Shown here piece by piece: positions 1 through 8,834 of a DNA stretch of 64,000 nucleotides. The DNA is from Paucilactobacillus oligofermentans DSM 15707 = LMG 22743. GTDB lineage: Bacteria > Bacillota > Bacilli > Lactobacillales > Lactobacillaceae. A model generated the notes under the pieces. The model ran no database searches and was not told where the DNA came from. It saw only the letters and a program-made list of their open reading frames with translations. How positions within the stretch are numbered: position 1 is the stretch's first letter; every line of letters begins with the position of its first letter. The position numbers were made by a program, and so were the translations under genes. The stretch is from NCBI RefSeq assembly GCF_001434315.1, contig NZ_AZFE01000031.1, positions 432,450 to 496,449 of the forward strand, written 5' to 3'.

Positions 1-883
1 TGGGATTGATACTATCTATTCGACTAACTTAGGTAGTTCACTAAAATTTGAAATCAACCATAGTCAATTCTTACGGTTAAATTGTTTCAACAATGGTAAT
101 TATCTTGGTAATCCACAAGAAGTCGCCATTCGCATTGATGGTTTAACTTGGACCCGGTTTCGCGTTAACGAACTAATTGAATTACCGTTGTCTGATAATC
201 AACATCTTATCGAAATTATGTTTGCTGGTAACTCCGATGTTGACGAAATTTGGACCGGCAAACAAGGTCTGGCAATTAAATCAATCCAAACCAGCAAACC
301 AGCAATTATCACACCATATATTAATCGGCATCACGTCACTTTTATTGGTGATTCAATTACGGCTGGATGCTGGGTAAATGGTAAAAAAACCTCTGCTGAT
401 TATTCACCCTATGCAAATTATGTCGGCATTTGTTCCGATATTTTACAACTTGATGCGACCTACATCGCTTACTCAGCGGCCGGATTAATTCGTCACGGAT
501 TAGGTGGCGTTCCCACCACCAATGAATATCTAACCAAATTAGACAGCGAAACATATTACCCTCTAAAGCGACCCGAACTAATTGTTATCAATCTTGGTAC
601 TAACGATATTATTCATTCCAATCAAGCTTTTAAATTAAAACTAACTGACTTCTATCAACAGCTAACTAAATTAGTTCCAGATAGTCATTACTTATTTATT
701 ATTCCATTTAATCAAAGTTTTCAAAGTGTTTTTCATGAAGTATTTGATCACGAACCTGTTATACTGGTGGAAACGAACGATTGGCAAATACCATACACCG
801 ATCAGGTTCATCCGAATCTTGCTGGTTCTAAAATAGCCGGTGAAAAACTAGCGGCTATCATTCAAACTCAGGTTTTTAAGTAG
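1..883 (+). CDS. SGNH/GDSL-family esterase, 5' end outside window
   Basis: The frame is open from base 2 with no stop before TAG at 881-883, so the true start lies upstream of the window; about 293 residues are visible. The GDS nucleophile motif (FIGDSITAG) has its serine near visible residue 118, a GTND block lies near residue 199, and the catalytic Asp-His pair (DQVHPN) is near residues 267-270. This is the full SGNH set. The roughly 110 residues before GDS look like a beta-rich N-terminal domain, as in carbohydrate acetyl esterases of the CE2/CE3 type. I infer deacetylation of a sugar or cell-wall substrate; the substrate cannot be read from sequence. The next gene follows 12 bases later, so the two are probably co-transcribed. 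Confidence 0.8.
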   Translation, partial: GIDTIYSTNLGSSLKFEINHSQFLRLNCFNNGNYLGNPQEVAIRIDGLTWTRFRVNELIELPLSDNQHLIEIMFAGNSDVDEIWTGKQGLAIKSIQTSKPAIITPYINRHHVTFIGDSITAGCWVNGKKTSADYSPYANYVGICSDILQLDATYIAYSAAGLIRHGLGGVPTTNEYLTKLDSETYYPLKRPELIVINLGTNDIIHSNQAFKLKLTDFYQQLTKLVPDSHYLFIIPFNQSFQSVFHEVFDHEPVILVETNDWQIPYTDQVHPNLAGSKIAGEKLAAIIQTQVFK

Positions 884-895
884 ATGGAGGTACAT

Positions 896-1687
896 ATGAA
901 CTCAAATGAACGCTTATTATCAATCACGCACGGTAATAACTTCCGTGACTTAGGTGGTTATCAAACCACTAATGGTCAAACAATTAAATGGCAGAAATTA
1001 ATTCGATCAGGTCATTTACATGAATTAGATCATGATGACTTAAACACATTGCAAAGCATGAACGTGGCTTTTGATATCGATTTTCGAGCGCCTAAGGAAG
1101 CCGAACTGCAACCAGATAAAGTACCTAGCAATGCTTCTTACCATCGCCTATCCGTCTTTGAAACAGATAAAACCGATGCTTCTCACAGCCAAGAAGAAAT
1201 CCAACGTGAATATTCCGACGATCCCCATGCTGGCTTTAACCACATGGTTGCTATCTATCAAGAAATGGTTACGACTAATCAAGCAAAAGCAGCTTACCAA
1301 AACTTTTTTAAATTATTAATTAGTGCTGAAGGCAATCAATCTGTCCTTTATCATTGCACGGCTGGTAAAGATCGAACTGGCTTAGGTAGTGTCTTTTTAC
1401 TATCTGCTTTGGGCGTTGACCAAAAAACCATTTTAAATGATTATTTATTAACCAACTCTGTTACCGCCGACTACGTTAATAATCGTGTCAGTTCCATTCT
1501 AAGTGCTGGGTTGCCACAGGCTTTTGCGGATAATACCCGTGCCCTTTCAACCGTTGCGCCCGAATATTTAAATCAATCAATGGAAACCATTAATACATCA
1601 TTTGGTAGTATGTCGAACTATCTAAGTCAACATCTAGAATTAAGTAATTCAGATATTCAAACCCTTAAAAATAATTTTTTAAACTAA
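896..1687 (+). CDS. Tyrosine-protein phosphatase (DSP/PTP-like, Y_phosphatase3 type)
   Basis: The signature HCTAGKDRTG, with catalytic Cys near residue 154, is the P-loop of bacterial protein tyrosine/phosphoinositide phosphatases (HCxxGKDRTG). The N-terminal FRDLGGY motif is typical of this group. The protein is 263 residues, near the family's usual 250-270. The ATG at 884 is in frame, but it lies inside the ATGGAGG ribosome binding site, so the ATG at 896 (spacing 5) is the better start. No signal peptide is seen, so it is cytoplasmic. It sits directly downstream of the SGNH esterase and is followed by a terminator, giving a two-gene unit within view. The physiological substrate is unknown. 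Confidence 0.85.
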   Translation: MNSNERLLSITHGNNFRDLGGYQTTNGQTIKWQKLIRSGHLHELDHDDLNTLQSMNVAFDIDFRAPKEAELQPDKVPSNASYHRLSVFETDKTDASHSQEEIQREYSDDPHAGFNHMVAIYQEMVTTNQAKAAYQNFFKLLISAEGNQSVLYHCTAGKDRTGLGSVFLLSALGVDQKTILNDYLLTNSVTADYVNNRVSSILSAGLPQAFADNTRALSTVAPEYLNQSMETINTSFGSMSNYLSQHLELSNSDIQTLKNNFLN

Positions 1688-1703
1688 TTAATGACTTTCA
1701 AAT

Positions 1704-1745
1704 ACTAAATGATGGTAAATCAATTGACCATGATTTAGTTTTTTT
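1704..1745 (+). terminator. Rho-independent terminator of the esterase/phosphatase unit
   Basis: ACTAAATGATGGT and ACCATGATTTAGT form a 13-bp stem with one mismatch around a 10-base loop, followed by seven T. Confidence 0.8.
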
Positions 1746-1915
1746 GATTGTAATTAAGTTTCATTAGGGTGATAATTAACAGTGGGAACTATTAACGTAT
1801 GGATACTATTTAAAATTAATAATATTGTTGTGTATATTTTTGGTAATTACTGGCGTGATTTTAATTATACTTTGTCTTAAAGCTGAGTAAACATTTACAG
1901 TGGGGGATTTTCAAA

Positions 1916-2470
1916 ATGGATAAACGAATCTTACGTTCTCGAGTATTGATTAACCAGGCCTTGTTGGATATTTTAAAGGTCAAAAACTTTCCCGATATTA
2001 CAGTTAGCGAAATAGCTAAACGGGCTAATATCGATCGAAAAACTTTTTATGCACATTACAATTCAACAAATGATGTTATGAAAGTATTAGAAGATAAACT
2101 GAGTATTGAAATGACGAAAATATTTGTCCAGCCGGATACATTTAGCATCTCTATATTTATTGATGGTATGACCGACTTAATGTTTGATCAATTTGAAGTT
2201 TACGTTCACATTGCTAACAGTATAAATTATTCAGTCATCATAACTGATATCAAACGAATCTTAACGAATGTCTTAATTGATCAATTTGAAAGAAATCCCA
2301 AATACACTCAAGAAGAATTTAACATTGCGATGAATTTTGTCTCATCTGGTGTCATCGACCATTTTCAAGCTTGGCTCCAAACATCAGAGCATTCAAATGA
2401 AGTCTTACATGAATCTAACAAAATGATTAAAGAAATCGTCAATCATGAACTAGCTATTTATCGAAAATAA
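1916..2470 (+). CDS. TetR/AcrR-family transcriptional regulator
   Basis: The protein has 184 residues, a usual TetR length. The N-terminal 50 residues contain the TetR helix-turn-helix: DITVSEIAKRANIDRKTFY is the canonical recognition region (residues about 27-46). The remainder is helical and variable, as expected of the ligand domain. The SD is GTGGGGGA upstream of the ATG. A hairpin terminator follows, so it is monocistronic. The target is not evident. TetR proteins often regulate neighbours, but no transporter is adjacent in the same unit. Confidence 0.85.
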   Translation: MDKRILRSRVLINQALLDILKVKNFPDITVSEIAKRANIDRKTFYAHYNSTNDVMKVLEDKLSIEMTKIFVQPDTFSISIFIDGMTDLMFDQFEVYVHIANSINYSVIITDIKRILTNVLIDQFERNPKYTQEEFNIAMNFVSSGVIDHFQAWLQTSEHSNEVLHESNKMIKEIVNHELAIYRK

Positions 2471-2472
2471 TT

Positions 2473-2513
2473 AAGTACTGATAACTCATAATCTTTGTTA
2501 TTAGTACTTTTTT
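2473..2513 (+). terminator. Terminator after the TetR gene
   Basis: AAGTACTGATAAC pairs with GTTATTAGTACTT (13 bp, one wobble) and is followed by a T-rich run. Confidence 0.75.
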
Positions 2514-2556
2514 GTTGCTCAAAAGGCTGTCATTCGCCCCTCATGTTAAAACAATG

Positions 2557-2562
2557 TATAAT
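2557..2562 (+). promoter_or_regulatory. Probable -10 element of the PEBP gene
   Basis: A perfect TATAAT lies 26 bases before the chosen start. The -35 (TTCGCC at 2533-2538, 18-base spacing) is weak. Confidence 0.45.
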
Positions 2563-2587
2563 GGAACTATTACCAAGAGAGGGTGTG

Positions 2588-3103
2588 ATGCTTATGCAAG
2601 TTTCATTACCAATCATTGATGGCTACCTACCAGATAAATATGGTAAATATGCTACCAATGACAATAAATACAATGGTCAACCATCATTGTCATTTCCAAT
2701 TAAGCTTACCGATTTACCAATTGGTACGGTTACAACCGCTCTAGTGATGCTAGATTATGATGCAATTCCAGTCTCAGGGTTCACGTGGATTCATTGGACT
2801 GCGGCAAACATTCCTGCAACTATGTTAGAAATCCCGGAAGATGCTAGTCAAAATAACACCTTTAAAATGATTCAGGGCAGAAATAGCACTGCTGGTGGAC
2901 TTGTTGGCGCTACCGATCCATTACAAACGCAGCGATACGCTGGGCCACAACCACCCAATAAAGATCATATGTATTCTTTATATGTTTATGCACTTGATAC
3001 TGAACTACCCTTAAAAAACGGCTACTGGCTCAATGAATTTTATCAAGCCATTGACAGTCACCTATTAAATAAAGTTAGAATAGACTTCCTCAGCCGTAAA
3101 TAA
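2588..3103 (+). CDS. YbhB/YbcL family PEBP-like protein (Raf kinase inhibitor-like)
   Basis: The two PEBP signatures are present: an anion-pocket strand with DYDA followed by GFTWIHW, and the GPQPPNKDHMYSLYVYALD block (family consensus GPxPPxGxHRY). The length is 171 residues against 155-180 for the family. No signal peptide is seen. The frame is open further upstream, but AGAGAGGG at 2577-2583 places the start at ATG 2588 (or ATG 2594). Bacterial PEBP proteins bind small anionic ligands; their role in lactobacilli is not established. The 75-residue gene behind it is only 21 bases away and probably co-transcribed. Confidence 0.85.
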   Translation: MLMQVSLPIIDGYLPDKYGKYATNDNKYNGQPSLSFPIKLTDLPIGTVTTALVMLDYDAIPVSGFTWIHWTAANIPATMLEIPEDASQNNTFKMIQGRNSTAGGLVGATDPLQTQRYAGPQPPNKDHMYSLYVYALDTELPLKNGYWLNEFYQAIDSHLLNKVRIDFLSRK

Positions 3104-3124
3104 TTTGAAAGAGAGTTGATTACT

Positions 3125-3352
3125 ATGTCAGATCGTATATTTTTTAACCCCGGAGATTCAATTGCTAATATTAATGATTACCAAGAGGCTGTTCGCAAAG
3201 GGCAACTTTGGAAGAATGCCAAAGAAATTGATGATTTAGTAATTGCTAAAGGCGCAGACGACAAAGACTACGCCATCTTTTACGCAAAGGATGCACTACC
3301 AGAAAGTCACAAAAGTCATCCTAACGCTTATGAAGTAAAGAAAAAAATCTAA
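3125..3352 (+). CDS. Small hypothetical protein (75 aa)
   Basis: I do not recognise a family. The protein is soluble and acidic/basic mixed, with no transmembrane segment or signal peptide and no Cys. GAAAGAGAG at 3107-3115 serves the ATG at 3125; an in-frame TTG at 3116 overlaps that site and is less likely. It follows the PEBP gene by 21 bases and ends at a strong terminator, so the two form an operon. Confidence 0.6.
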   Translation: MSDRIFFNPGDSIANINDYQEAVRKGQLWKNAKEIDDLVIAKGADDKDYAIFYAKDALPESHKSHPNAYEVKKKI

Positions 3353-3354
3353 CT

Positions 3355-3398
3355 AAATAAAGACGCCATACAATTAAATGTATGGCGCCTTTATTTTT
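3355..3398. terminator. Bidirectional terminator between converging units
   Basis: AAATAAAGACGCCATACA pairs with TGTATGGCGCCTTTATTT around a 6-base loop, with T runs on both sides. It serves the small hypothetical gene (+) and the ABC transporter operon (-). Confidence 0.85.
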
Positions 3399-4131
3399 AG
3401 AGCTTCATTCCGGTTAAAAAGGCTTGAATCCGTTCCGTTGGATGATTAAAGAATTCATCCTTGGTTCCTTCAAACTCAATTTGACCATTTTCAAGAAAAA
3501 CAATTTTATCTGCCACCCGACGGGCAAACTCTAAATTATGGGTTACCACAATCATCGATTGTTTTTCTTTAGCTAATTTAAGCAACACTCGTAAGACTTG
3601 CGCTTCAATTTCTGGATCCAACGCGCTCGTTGGTTCATCAAATAACATATATTCTGGCTTCATGGCTAAGGCCCGACAAATTGAAATCCGTTGTTGTTGG
3701 CCACCGGATAATTGATTAGGAAAGCGATCTTTAGTTTCAACTAATCCAACTAATTCAAGTAAATGCATTGCATCTTTTTGTGCCGCAATTTTATCCTGTT
3801 TTAAAACGTGAATTGGTCCTTCGGTAATGTTTTGTAAAATCGTTAAATGCGGAAATAAGTTCCAGCTTTGAAACACCATTCCCGTTAGTTGGCGAATTTG
3901 TAATTTTTCTTTATTAGAAATATCTTTGCTAAAATCAATGGTATGATCACCAATTTTGTAGATACCCTTTTCAGGTTCTTCTAATAAGTTTAATGACCGT
4001 AATAAGGTTGATTTACCTGCCCCTGAAGGTCCAAGTAAAACTGTGGTTTCATGTTCTTTAAAGTCTAAATTAATATCATTTAAGGCATGATGATCTGCGT
4101 ATGCTTTATCGACATGTTCTAATTTTAGCAT
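3397..4131 (-). CDS. Polar amino-acid ABC transporter ATP-binding protein
   Basis: This 244-residue ATPase has Walker A GPSGAGKST (about residues 33-41), a Q-loop, the signature LSGGQQQR (about 142-149), Walker B YMLFDEPTSALDP and the H-loop VTHN. Length and motifs match the GlnQ/TcyC/ArtP group. It is the last gene of a three-gene operon and starts 4 bases after the permease stop. It energises uptake of the ligand bound by the lipoprotein encoded at 4944-5747. Confidence 0.92.
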   Translation of the reverse strand: MLKLEHVDKAYADHHALNDINLDFKEHETTVLLGPSGAGKSTLLRSLNLLEEPEKGIYKIGDHTIDFSKDISNKEKLQIRQLTGMVFQSWNLFPHLTILQNITEGPIHVLKQDKIAAQKDAMHLLELVGLVETKDRFPNQLSGGQQQRISICRALAMKPEYMLFDEPTSALDPEIEAQVLRVLLKLAKEKQSMIVVTHNLEFARRVADKIVFLENGQIEFEGTKDEFFNHPTERIQAFLTGMKL

Positions 4132-4135
4132 CTAA

Positions 4136-4828
4136 TTAGCCTCCATTCACAATGTAACGTGATGTGTATTTTTCAAGATAATATTGACCGATACTTAAAA
4201 TTGAGCAGAAAACAGCATAATAAACCGCAACCATACAATACATCAACATTGGTTCATAATTTTTAGCCGCAATTTGTTGACTCACCGTAAACATTTCCAA
4301 AATCGTAATTGAGCTAGCTAACGAAGTATCTTTAACGAGACCAATAAATGAGTTCGACAATGGTGGAATCGCGACGCGCATCGCTTGAGGAAAAATAATT
4401 CGAAATAATACTTGTGGGTAAGACATGCCAATTGCATATGCCGCTTCCCATTGGCTTTTAGGAATTGAAATAATTGCTCCTCGAACTGATTCAGAACAGT
4501 ATGCTCCCGTGTTTAAGGAGAAAGTAATAATCCCGGCTGTAAAAGCATCTAATTGAATTCCAACACTTGGAAGTCCAAAAAAGACAATAAACAATTGAAC
4601 TAATAGTGGTGTTGAACGAAATAGCCAAATATAAAAGCTAATAATCCAGCGCAAAACTTTGAAACAGGATTTAGCAACTCCACTACCTTTGGGTTCAGTA
4701 GTTCGTGCTAATGCAGTTGCCACAGCAATCACCATCGCAATTACGAACGAAATTAGAGCCAAAGGAATACTATATTTAATACCGGCCCCAACAATTTCAG
4801 GCGTAGATTTAACAATGGTTTCCCACAT
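4136..4828 (-). CDS. Polar amino-acid ABC transporter permease
   Basis: The protein has 230 residues with about five hydrophobic segments. It carries the conserved inner-membrane EAA-type loop (GAIISIPKSQWEAAYAIGMS), the coupling loop of His/Glu/Gln/Arg-family permeases. It lies between the binding protein and the ATPase genes. A single permease gene suggests a homodimeric channel. The hairpin in front of it (4896-4920) may lower its expression relative to the binding protein. Confidence 0.9.
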   Translation of the reverse strand: MWETIVKSTPEIVGAGIKYSIPLALISFVIAMVIAVATALARTTEPKGSGVAKSCFKVLRWIISFYIWLFRSTPLLVQLFIVFFGLPSVGIQLDAFTAGIITFSLNTGAYCSESVRGAIISIPKSQWEAAYAIGMSYPQVLFRIIFPQAMRVAIPPLSNSFIGLVKDTSLASSITILEMFTVSQQIAAKNYEPMLMYCMVAVYYAVFCSILSIGQYYLEKYTSRYIVNGG

Positions 4829-4895
4829 GATTTGATTTCCCCTCTAAACTTTTTATTCTGCTTAAATGATACAGTTATTATAAACTAAAAACGCC

Positions 4896-4920
4896 TTATT
4901 CCGTAGTCAAAACGGAATAA
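4896..4920 (-). terminator. Intercistronic hairpin, possible leaky terminator
   Basis: On the minus strand TTATTCCG and CGGAATAA form an 8-bp stem. A GTTTTTAG stretch follows a few bases later. It sits between the binding-protein and permease genes and could tune their ratio. Confidence 0.4.
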
Positions 4921-4943
4921 TGACGAATTAGCTTAACTACTGA

Positions 4944-5747
4944 TTATTTTTCAGTGATATCAGCGGTAAAGTACTTCACTGATAACTTCTTCAAAGTGCC
5001 ATCTGCTTTTAATTCCTTTAAAGCCTTATTAATTTTTTTCGTCAAAGCTGGATTTTGCTTATTGACTAAGCCAGCAATCTTAGCTGATTTAACTTTGTTA
5101 GTTGGAATAACTGTGTACTTAAATTCATTAGCAGCAGATGGATTATCCTTTAAATAACTTAAATATGCTTCACGCGCATTCAAATTACCATCAGCACGGC
5201 CTTCTTTAACTAAATTCAATGCACTGGTAAATTCACTTGATGAAACAACTTTGGCACCAAATTTTTGGGCCACGGTTTCGTTATTAGTTCCTACCCCAGC
5301 AACAATCTTCTTACCTTTAATATCATCAATATTGTTAATAGTTGTGTTATCTTTTTGAGTAATCAAAACTTCACGTGAGTAAATGTAAGGATCGGTAAAT
5401 GAAAACTTCTTAGCGCGAGCGTTAGTAATTGTCACGTTGTTAAAGACAACATCAAACTTTTTGCTACCCAATCCAGCAATTAAGCTGTCCCATTTAGTTG
5501 GGACAAACTTAACTTTATAGCCCATTTTTTTAGCAACATCTTGGGCTAGTTCAACTTCAAATCCTTTTAGCTTACCATTTTCACGATAAGAATATGGTGA
5601 ATAAGTTCCTTCTAGTCCAACGGTTAGGGTGCCTTTAGTTTTCAACTGAACGGAATCGCTTGAGCTACTTTTCCCACAAGCAGAGAGCGTAACCATTAAC
5701 AATAAACTGAGCGCAGTAATTCCTGTAATCTTAAGCCATTTCTTCAT
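4944..5747 (-). CDS. Amino-acid (probably cystine) substrate-binding lipoprotein
   Basis: Residues 1-25 form a lipoprotein signal ending in the lipobox LSAC, so the mature protein is lipid-anchored on the outer face of the membrane. The rest is a type 2 periplasmic-binding fold (SBP_bac_3): TLTVGLEGTYSPYSY, KWDSLIAGLGSKKFDVV and the FTDPYIY hinge block. The run VPTKWDSLIAGL with DVVFNNV resembles TcyA-type cystine-binding proteins, so cystine is my best guess; another polar amino acid is possible. The start is ATG 5747. A TTG at 5765 is in frame but overlaps the GGAGG site at 5759-5763. Confidence 0.88.
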   Translation of the reverse strand: MKKWLKITGITALSLLLMVTLSACGKSSSSDSVQLKTKGTLTVGLEGTYSPYSYRENGKLKGFEVELAQDVAKKMGYKVKFVPTKWDSLIAGLGSKKFDVVFNNVTITNARAKKFSFTDPYIYSREVLITQKDNTTINNIDDIKGKKIVAGVGTNNETVAQKFGAKVVSSSEFTSALNLVKEGRADGNLNAREAYLSYLKDNPSAANEFKYTVIPTNKVKSAKIAGLVNKQNPALTKKINKALKELKADGTLKKLSVKYFTADITEK

Positions 5748-5795
5748 ATCAACTAAATCCTCCAATTAAATGCTTACAAAATGTTAGTAACTATT

Positions 5796-5801
5796 ATTAT
5801 A
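5796..5801 (-). promoter_or_regulatory. -10 element of the amino-acid ABC operon
   Basis: On the minus strand TATAAT lies about 50 bases upstream of the binding-protein start. No good -35 is seen at the normal spacing. Confidence 0.45.
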
Positions 5802-5870
5802 CATAAAATACATTGATAATGGTAGATTTAGGCCCTATCTATCTAGAATTTATTCAATATATCCTGATTG

Positions 5871-6356
5871 CTAAAATTCCAAGACCAAGTTATACCAAAT
5901 TTCACCACCATGAGTGGAATTCGAAAGTCCTTCATTGGCAAAGCCATTTAATTCATAAAAAGGTACTAATCGCTCTAAGCAAGTTAAGGTAATCCCAATC
6001 CGTTGGGCTTTTTTTGCATCCTTGATTAATTGTTTTAGTAGTTTTGAGCCAATTTGTTGGTGCTGAGCTTCTGGGGAAACTGCCAAACTCAAGACACTTT
6101 GAAACCCACCCATCATCTCATTCGTGGTTACTTGATCAAATAAATCATCCGTTAAATAACGCTGCTTTACAACTGGACCCACAATAAAGCCTTGCACATT
6201 CCCGGTTTCATCATTAGCCACTAAGAAAGTATCTGCAATCACTTGAATCCGCTCCGCCATTGAAACTTCAGTTGCGGCTTCCTCCGGGGTAAAACCACTG
6301 GTTTCAATACGCATCAATGCCGGTAAATCAGCCACTTTAGCATGTCTAATTTTCAT
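5871..6356 (-). CDS. GNAT-family N-acetyltransferase
   Basis: The protein has 161 residues, typical for GNAT. It begins MKIRHAKVADLPALMRIE, the usual first strand and helix. The acetyl-CoA loop region LSLAVSPEAQHQQIGSKLL corresponds to motif A (Q/RxxGxG/A). The C-terminal FYELNGFANEG block is the usual motif B. It resembles the RimI/YkkB-like general group; the substrate is unknown. It starts 6 bases after the preceding small gene and is probably translated from the same mRNA. Confidence 0.85.
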   Translation of the reverse strand: MKIRHAKVADLPALMRIETSGFTPEEAATEVSMAERIQVIADTFLVANDETGNVQGFIVGPVVKQRYLTDDLFDQVTTNEMMGGFQSVLSLAVSPEAQHQQIGSKLLKQLIKDAKKAQRIGITLTCLERLVPFYELNGFANEGLSNSTHGGEIWYNLVLEF

Positions 6357-6362
6357 CTTATA

Positions 6363-6686
6363 TCATCCTCGTGTAATTTTAGTTGCGACCGCTTCAAGTC
6401 GAAACATCAGACCAAGAGCATCTTTCCGAAAATCTTCAATAAAATTAACTCCTGTGGGTTTAATTTGTCCCATTTGGTCGCCCATAATATCAATATCAAT
6501 TAATTTTTCGCCATCCCATTTAATCGTGTCATAATGGCCTTCCGCTGCTTCATCAACAAATGCCTGCAAAGATTCTATCACCGCCGTTTTAATCACTTCA
6601 TCTTCACTAATGATGCGACCAACTTGTTGTTCACGGGCGATATTCATCACGACTTCATCCATATTTTGTGGAATTTCAATACTCAT
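6363..6686 (-). CDS. Hypothetical protein (107 aa)
   Basis: I recognise no family. The protein is acidic and soluble with no signal peptide or membrane segment. AGGAG lies 9 bases before ATG 6686 but only 3 before the in-frame ATG 6692, so 6686 is preferred. It is the first gene of a two-gene unit with the GNAT acetyltransferase, which suggests, without proving, a joint role. Confidence 0.6.
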   Translation of the reverse strand: MSIEIPQNMDEVVMNIAREQQVGRIISEDEVIKTAVIESLQAFVDEAAEGHYDTIKWDGEKLIDIDIMGDQMGQIKPTGVNFIEDFRKDALGLMFRLEAVATKITRG

Positions 6687-6746
6687 TTTCATTGGCTCCT
6701 ATCTATCCGCGGAATAATTTATTATTTTAATTGTATCACGTTTGTC

Positions 6747-6776
6747 ATTTGAGTTTAATCCACTGACTAGTATATA
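6747..6776 (+). promoter_or_regulatory. Sigma-A promoter of degV
   Basis: TTGAGT (6747-6752) and TATAAT (6771-6776) are separated by 18 bases, 35 bases before the start codon. Confidence 0.75.
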
Positions 6777-6810
6777 ATGGCAACTGACAAATAGAAATGA
6801 GGACAAACTT

Positions 6811-7683
6811 ATGAAAACTGCCATTGTAACTGATAGTGCAGCTTATTTACCACCAAAATTAATTGAAGAATACAACATCACCGTCGTTCCAATCACTGTT
6901 ATTTTTGATAATCAAGCTTACTTAGAGAACATTGATATGGATAGTCCCACTTTCTTTGAAAGAATGCGTAATGACAATGAACTACCCACAACTTCCCAGA
7001 TCACCTTGGGACAAATGGAAGCTACCTATGACGCACTAGCTGATCAAGGATTTGATGAAATTATTTCAATCCACTTATCTGCTGGAATCAGCAGCTTTTT
7101 TAACAACTTATTAGTGTTCGTTAAAGACTACAAACGGGTAAAAGTTTATCCATTTGACTCTAAAGTTGCGAGCGCTGGTGAAGCTAACTTAGCCCTACTT
7201 GCGGCCTATATGGTTAATAACGGTCATTCGGCTAGTGAAATCATGCCAAAGCTCGAAGAACTCAGGGATAGTACCCACACTTTATTCATTGTTGATGACT
7301 TGAAACATTTATTGCGAACTGGTCGAATCTCGAATAGTTCTGCCTTCGTTGGTAACTTACTACGGATCAAACCAATTCTAACCTTTAATGATGAAGGTCA
7401 AATCATTGCCATTAGTAAAGAACGAACCATGAAAAAAGCCTTTAACAAGTTATTTGCCGATTTTAAAGAAACCACCAAAAGCACTGATTATCCAATTCGA
7501 GCTGCGGTTCTGGATGCTAATAATCTCGAGTCAAGCGATGCTTGGCGGGCAGAATTTAGAAAAGAATTTCCTGGCGTCCCAGTTAATACTAGTCACTTAG
7601 GTCCCGTTGTATGTGTCCATACTGGTGAAAACACGATGGGATTAATTTGGTCAAAAGACTGGCGTGAATTAGCTAATAAATAA
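6811..7683 (+). CDS. DegV-family fatty-acid-binding protein
   Basis: The protein has 290 residues. The N-terminal IVTDSAAYLP is the DegV signature (TDSxxDL/YLP), followed by the TSQ motif (TTSQITLGQ) and the ligand-pocket SAGISS stretch near residue 90. FakB-type DegV proteins bind a fatty acid and present it to the FakA kinase; no fakA is nearby, so the specific role is open. GAGG precedes the ATG. The next gene starts 17 bases after the stop, suggesting co-transcription with the alarmone synthetase. Confidence 0.9.
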   Translation: MKTAIVTDSAAYLPPKLIEEYNITVVPITVIFDNQAYLENIDMDSPTFFERMRNDNELPTTSQITLGQMEATYDALADQGFDEIISIHLSAGISSFFNNLLVFVKDYKRVKVYPFDSKVASAGEANLALLAAYMVNNGHSASEIMPKLEELRDSTHTLFIVDDLKHLLRTGRISNSSAFVGNLLRIKPILTFNDEGQIIAISKERTMKKAFNKLFADFKETTKSTDYPIRAAVLDANNLESSDAWRAEFRKEFPGVPVNTSHLGPVVCVHTGENTMGLIWSKDWRELANK

Positions 7684-7700
7684 TTATTGGGGGCTGATTA

Positions 7701-8384
7701 ATGATTAACGAACACAAAAATGGACTTAATCCTAGTAAAATTAAAGCTGATGTAAAAGATATCGTTAACATTATTACACCTGAACAAATTGGTGATTTGA
7801 CCAACTTATTTCAACTTTATCATTCCGGGATGAATGAATTTGGTACAAAACTAGAAAATCTGGATGCTGAATTTCATACTCGTTTGGATTACAATCCCAT
7901 TCATCACATGGAATCACGAATGAAAGACGTGACTAGTTTATATAATAAGATGAACAAAAAGGACATTTCTTTTACAACTGATGCGATTAAAAAAAATATT
8001 TTTGATTTAGCTGGTATTCGGGTGGTTACTAATTATATCGATGATATTGAAGCGATTGAAAGTAGCTTATTAAAGCAAGATGATGTTACTTTAATTAGAC
8101 GAAAAGATTATGTAAATAACCCCAAAGAAAGTGGTTATCGTAGTTTACATCTAATTTTGACGGTTCCTGTCTTTCAATCTGATGGACCTTATGAAATTCC
8201 CGTTGAAATTCAAATTAGAACAGTCGGCATGGATATGTGGGCAAGCTTAGAACATAAATTAAAATATAAAACTAATTCGAATCCTGAATTGGTTAAGCAG
8301 TATAGTAATGACTTAATTGGTTATGCTGAAGAATTAACACAAATTGAACAAAACATGCAAATTATTCATAAAAATATCCGCTAA
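7701..8384 (+). CDS. Small alarmone synthetase, GTP pyrophosphokinase (RelQ/YjbM-like)
   Basis: The protein is a single RelA/SpoT synthetase domain of 227 residues, without HD hydrolase, TGS or ACT domains. The conserved blocks are IFDLAGIRVV (about 94-103), KDYVNNPKESGYRSLH (the G-loop and GTP-stacking Tyr), and VEIQIRTVGMDMWASLEHKLKYK with the catalytic Glu (EIQIRT). Such enzymes make (p)ppGpp from ATP and GDP/GTP during stress. It lies in one unit with DegV and ends at a clear terminator. Confidence 0.9.
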   Translation: MINEHKNGLNPSKIKADVKDIVNIITPEQIGDLTNLFQLYHSGMNEFGTKLENLDAEFHTRLDYNPIHHMESRMKDVTSLYNKMNKKDISFTTDAIKKNIFDLAGIRVVTNYIDDIEAIESSLLKQDDVTLIRRKDYVNNPKESGYRSLHLILTVPVFQSDGPYEIPVEIQIRTVGMDMWASLEHKLKYKTNSNPELVKQYSNDLIGYAEELTQIEQNMQIIHKNIR

Positions 8385-8416
8385 AAAAAACGACACTCAA
8401 CTGAGTGTCGTTTTTT
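8384..8416. terminator. Bidirectional terminator after the alarmone synthetase
   Basis: ACGACACTC pairs with GAGTGTCGT around a 4-base loop, flanked by A and T runs on both sides. Confidence 0.85.
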
Positions 8417-8433
8417 GCATCTATTTTAAATTT

Positions 8434-8760
8434 TTAATCGATAAATTTAACAGCCGTTCCATAGGCAGCGACTGATTGCATATCATTACTAATATCACCG
8501 GAATCAAAACGCATCATGACCACGGCATCGGCACCCATTTCTCGTGCATTAGTTCGTAGTCGATCAATTGAAATATCGCGGGCTTCAATTAACATCTTGG
8601 TATAATCTTTGATTTCGCCACCCACAATGTTCTTAAGACCGGCACCAATGTTACTCATAATATTTTTTGACTGGGTCGTTAAGCCAAAGACTTCCCCAAT
8701 CACTTCATATTGGCGGCCAGGAATATTTTCAGTAGTTACAACTAAGATGTCGTTTGTCAT
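8434..8760 (-). CDS. YbjQ-family (UPF0145) protein
   Basis: The protein has 108 residues and starts with [12 protein letters not shown]. It contains the conserved centre [14 protein letters not shown] and the [12 protein letters not shown] strand. These are the hallmarks of the YbjQ fold, a small pentameric protein proposed to bind metal. The function in vivo is unknown. GGAG precedes the ATG. It stands alone between terminators. Confidence 0.88.
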   Translation of the reverse strand: MTNDILVVTTENIPGRQYEVIGEVFGLTTQSKNIMSNIGAGLKNIVGGEIKDYTKMLIEARDISIDRLRTNAREMGADAVVMMRFDSGDISNDMQSVAAYGTAVKFID

Positions 8761-8834
8761 AGTAGGTCTCCTATCTAATTTACCATTATTATAACTAATT
8801 TATTTATAAACACCTATCAATAACTATTTCACCA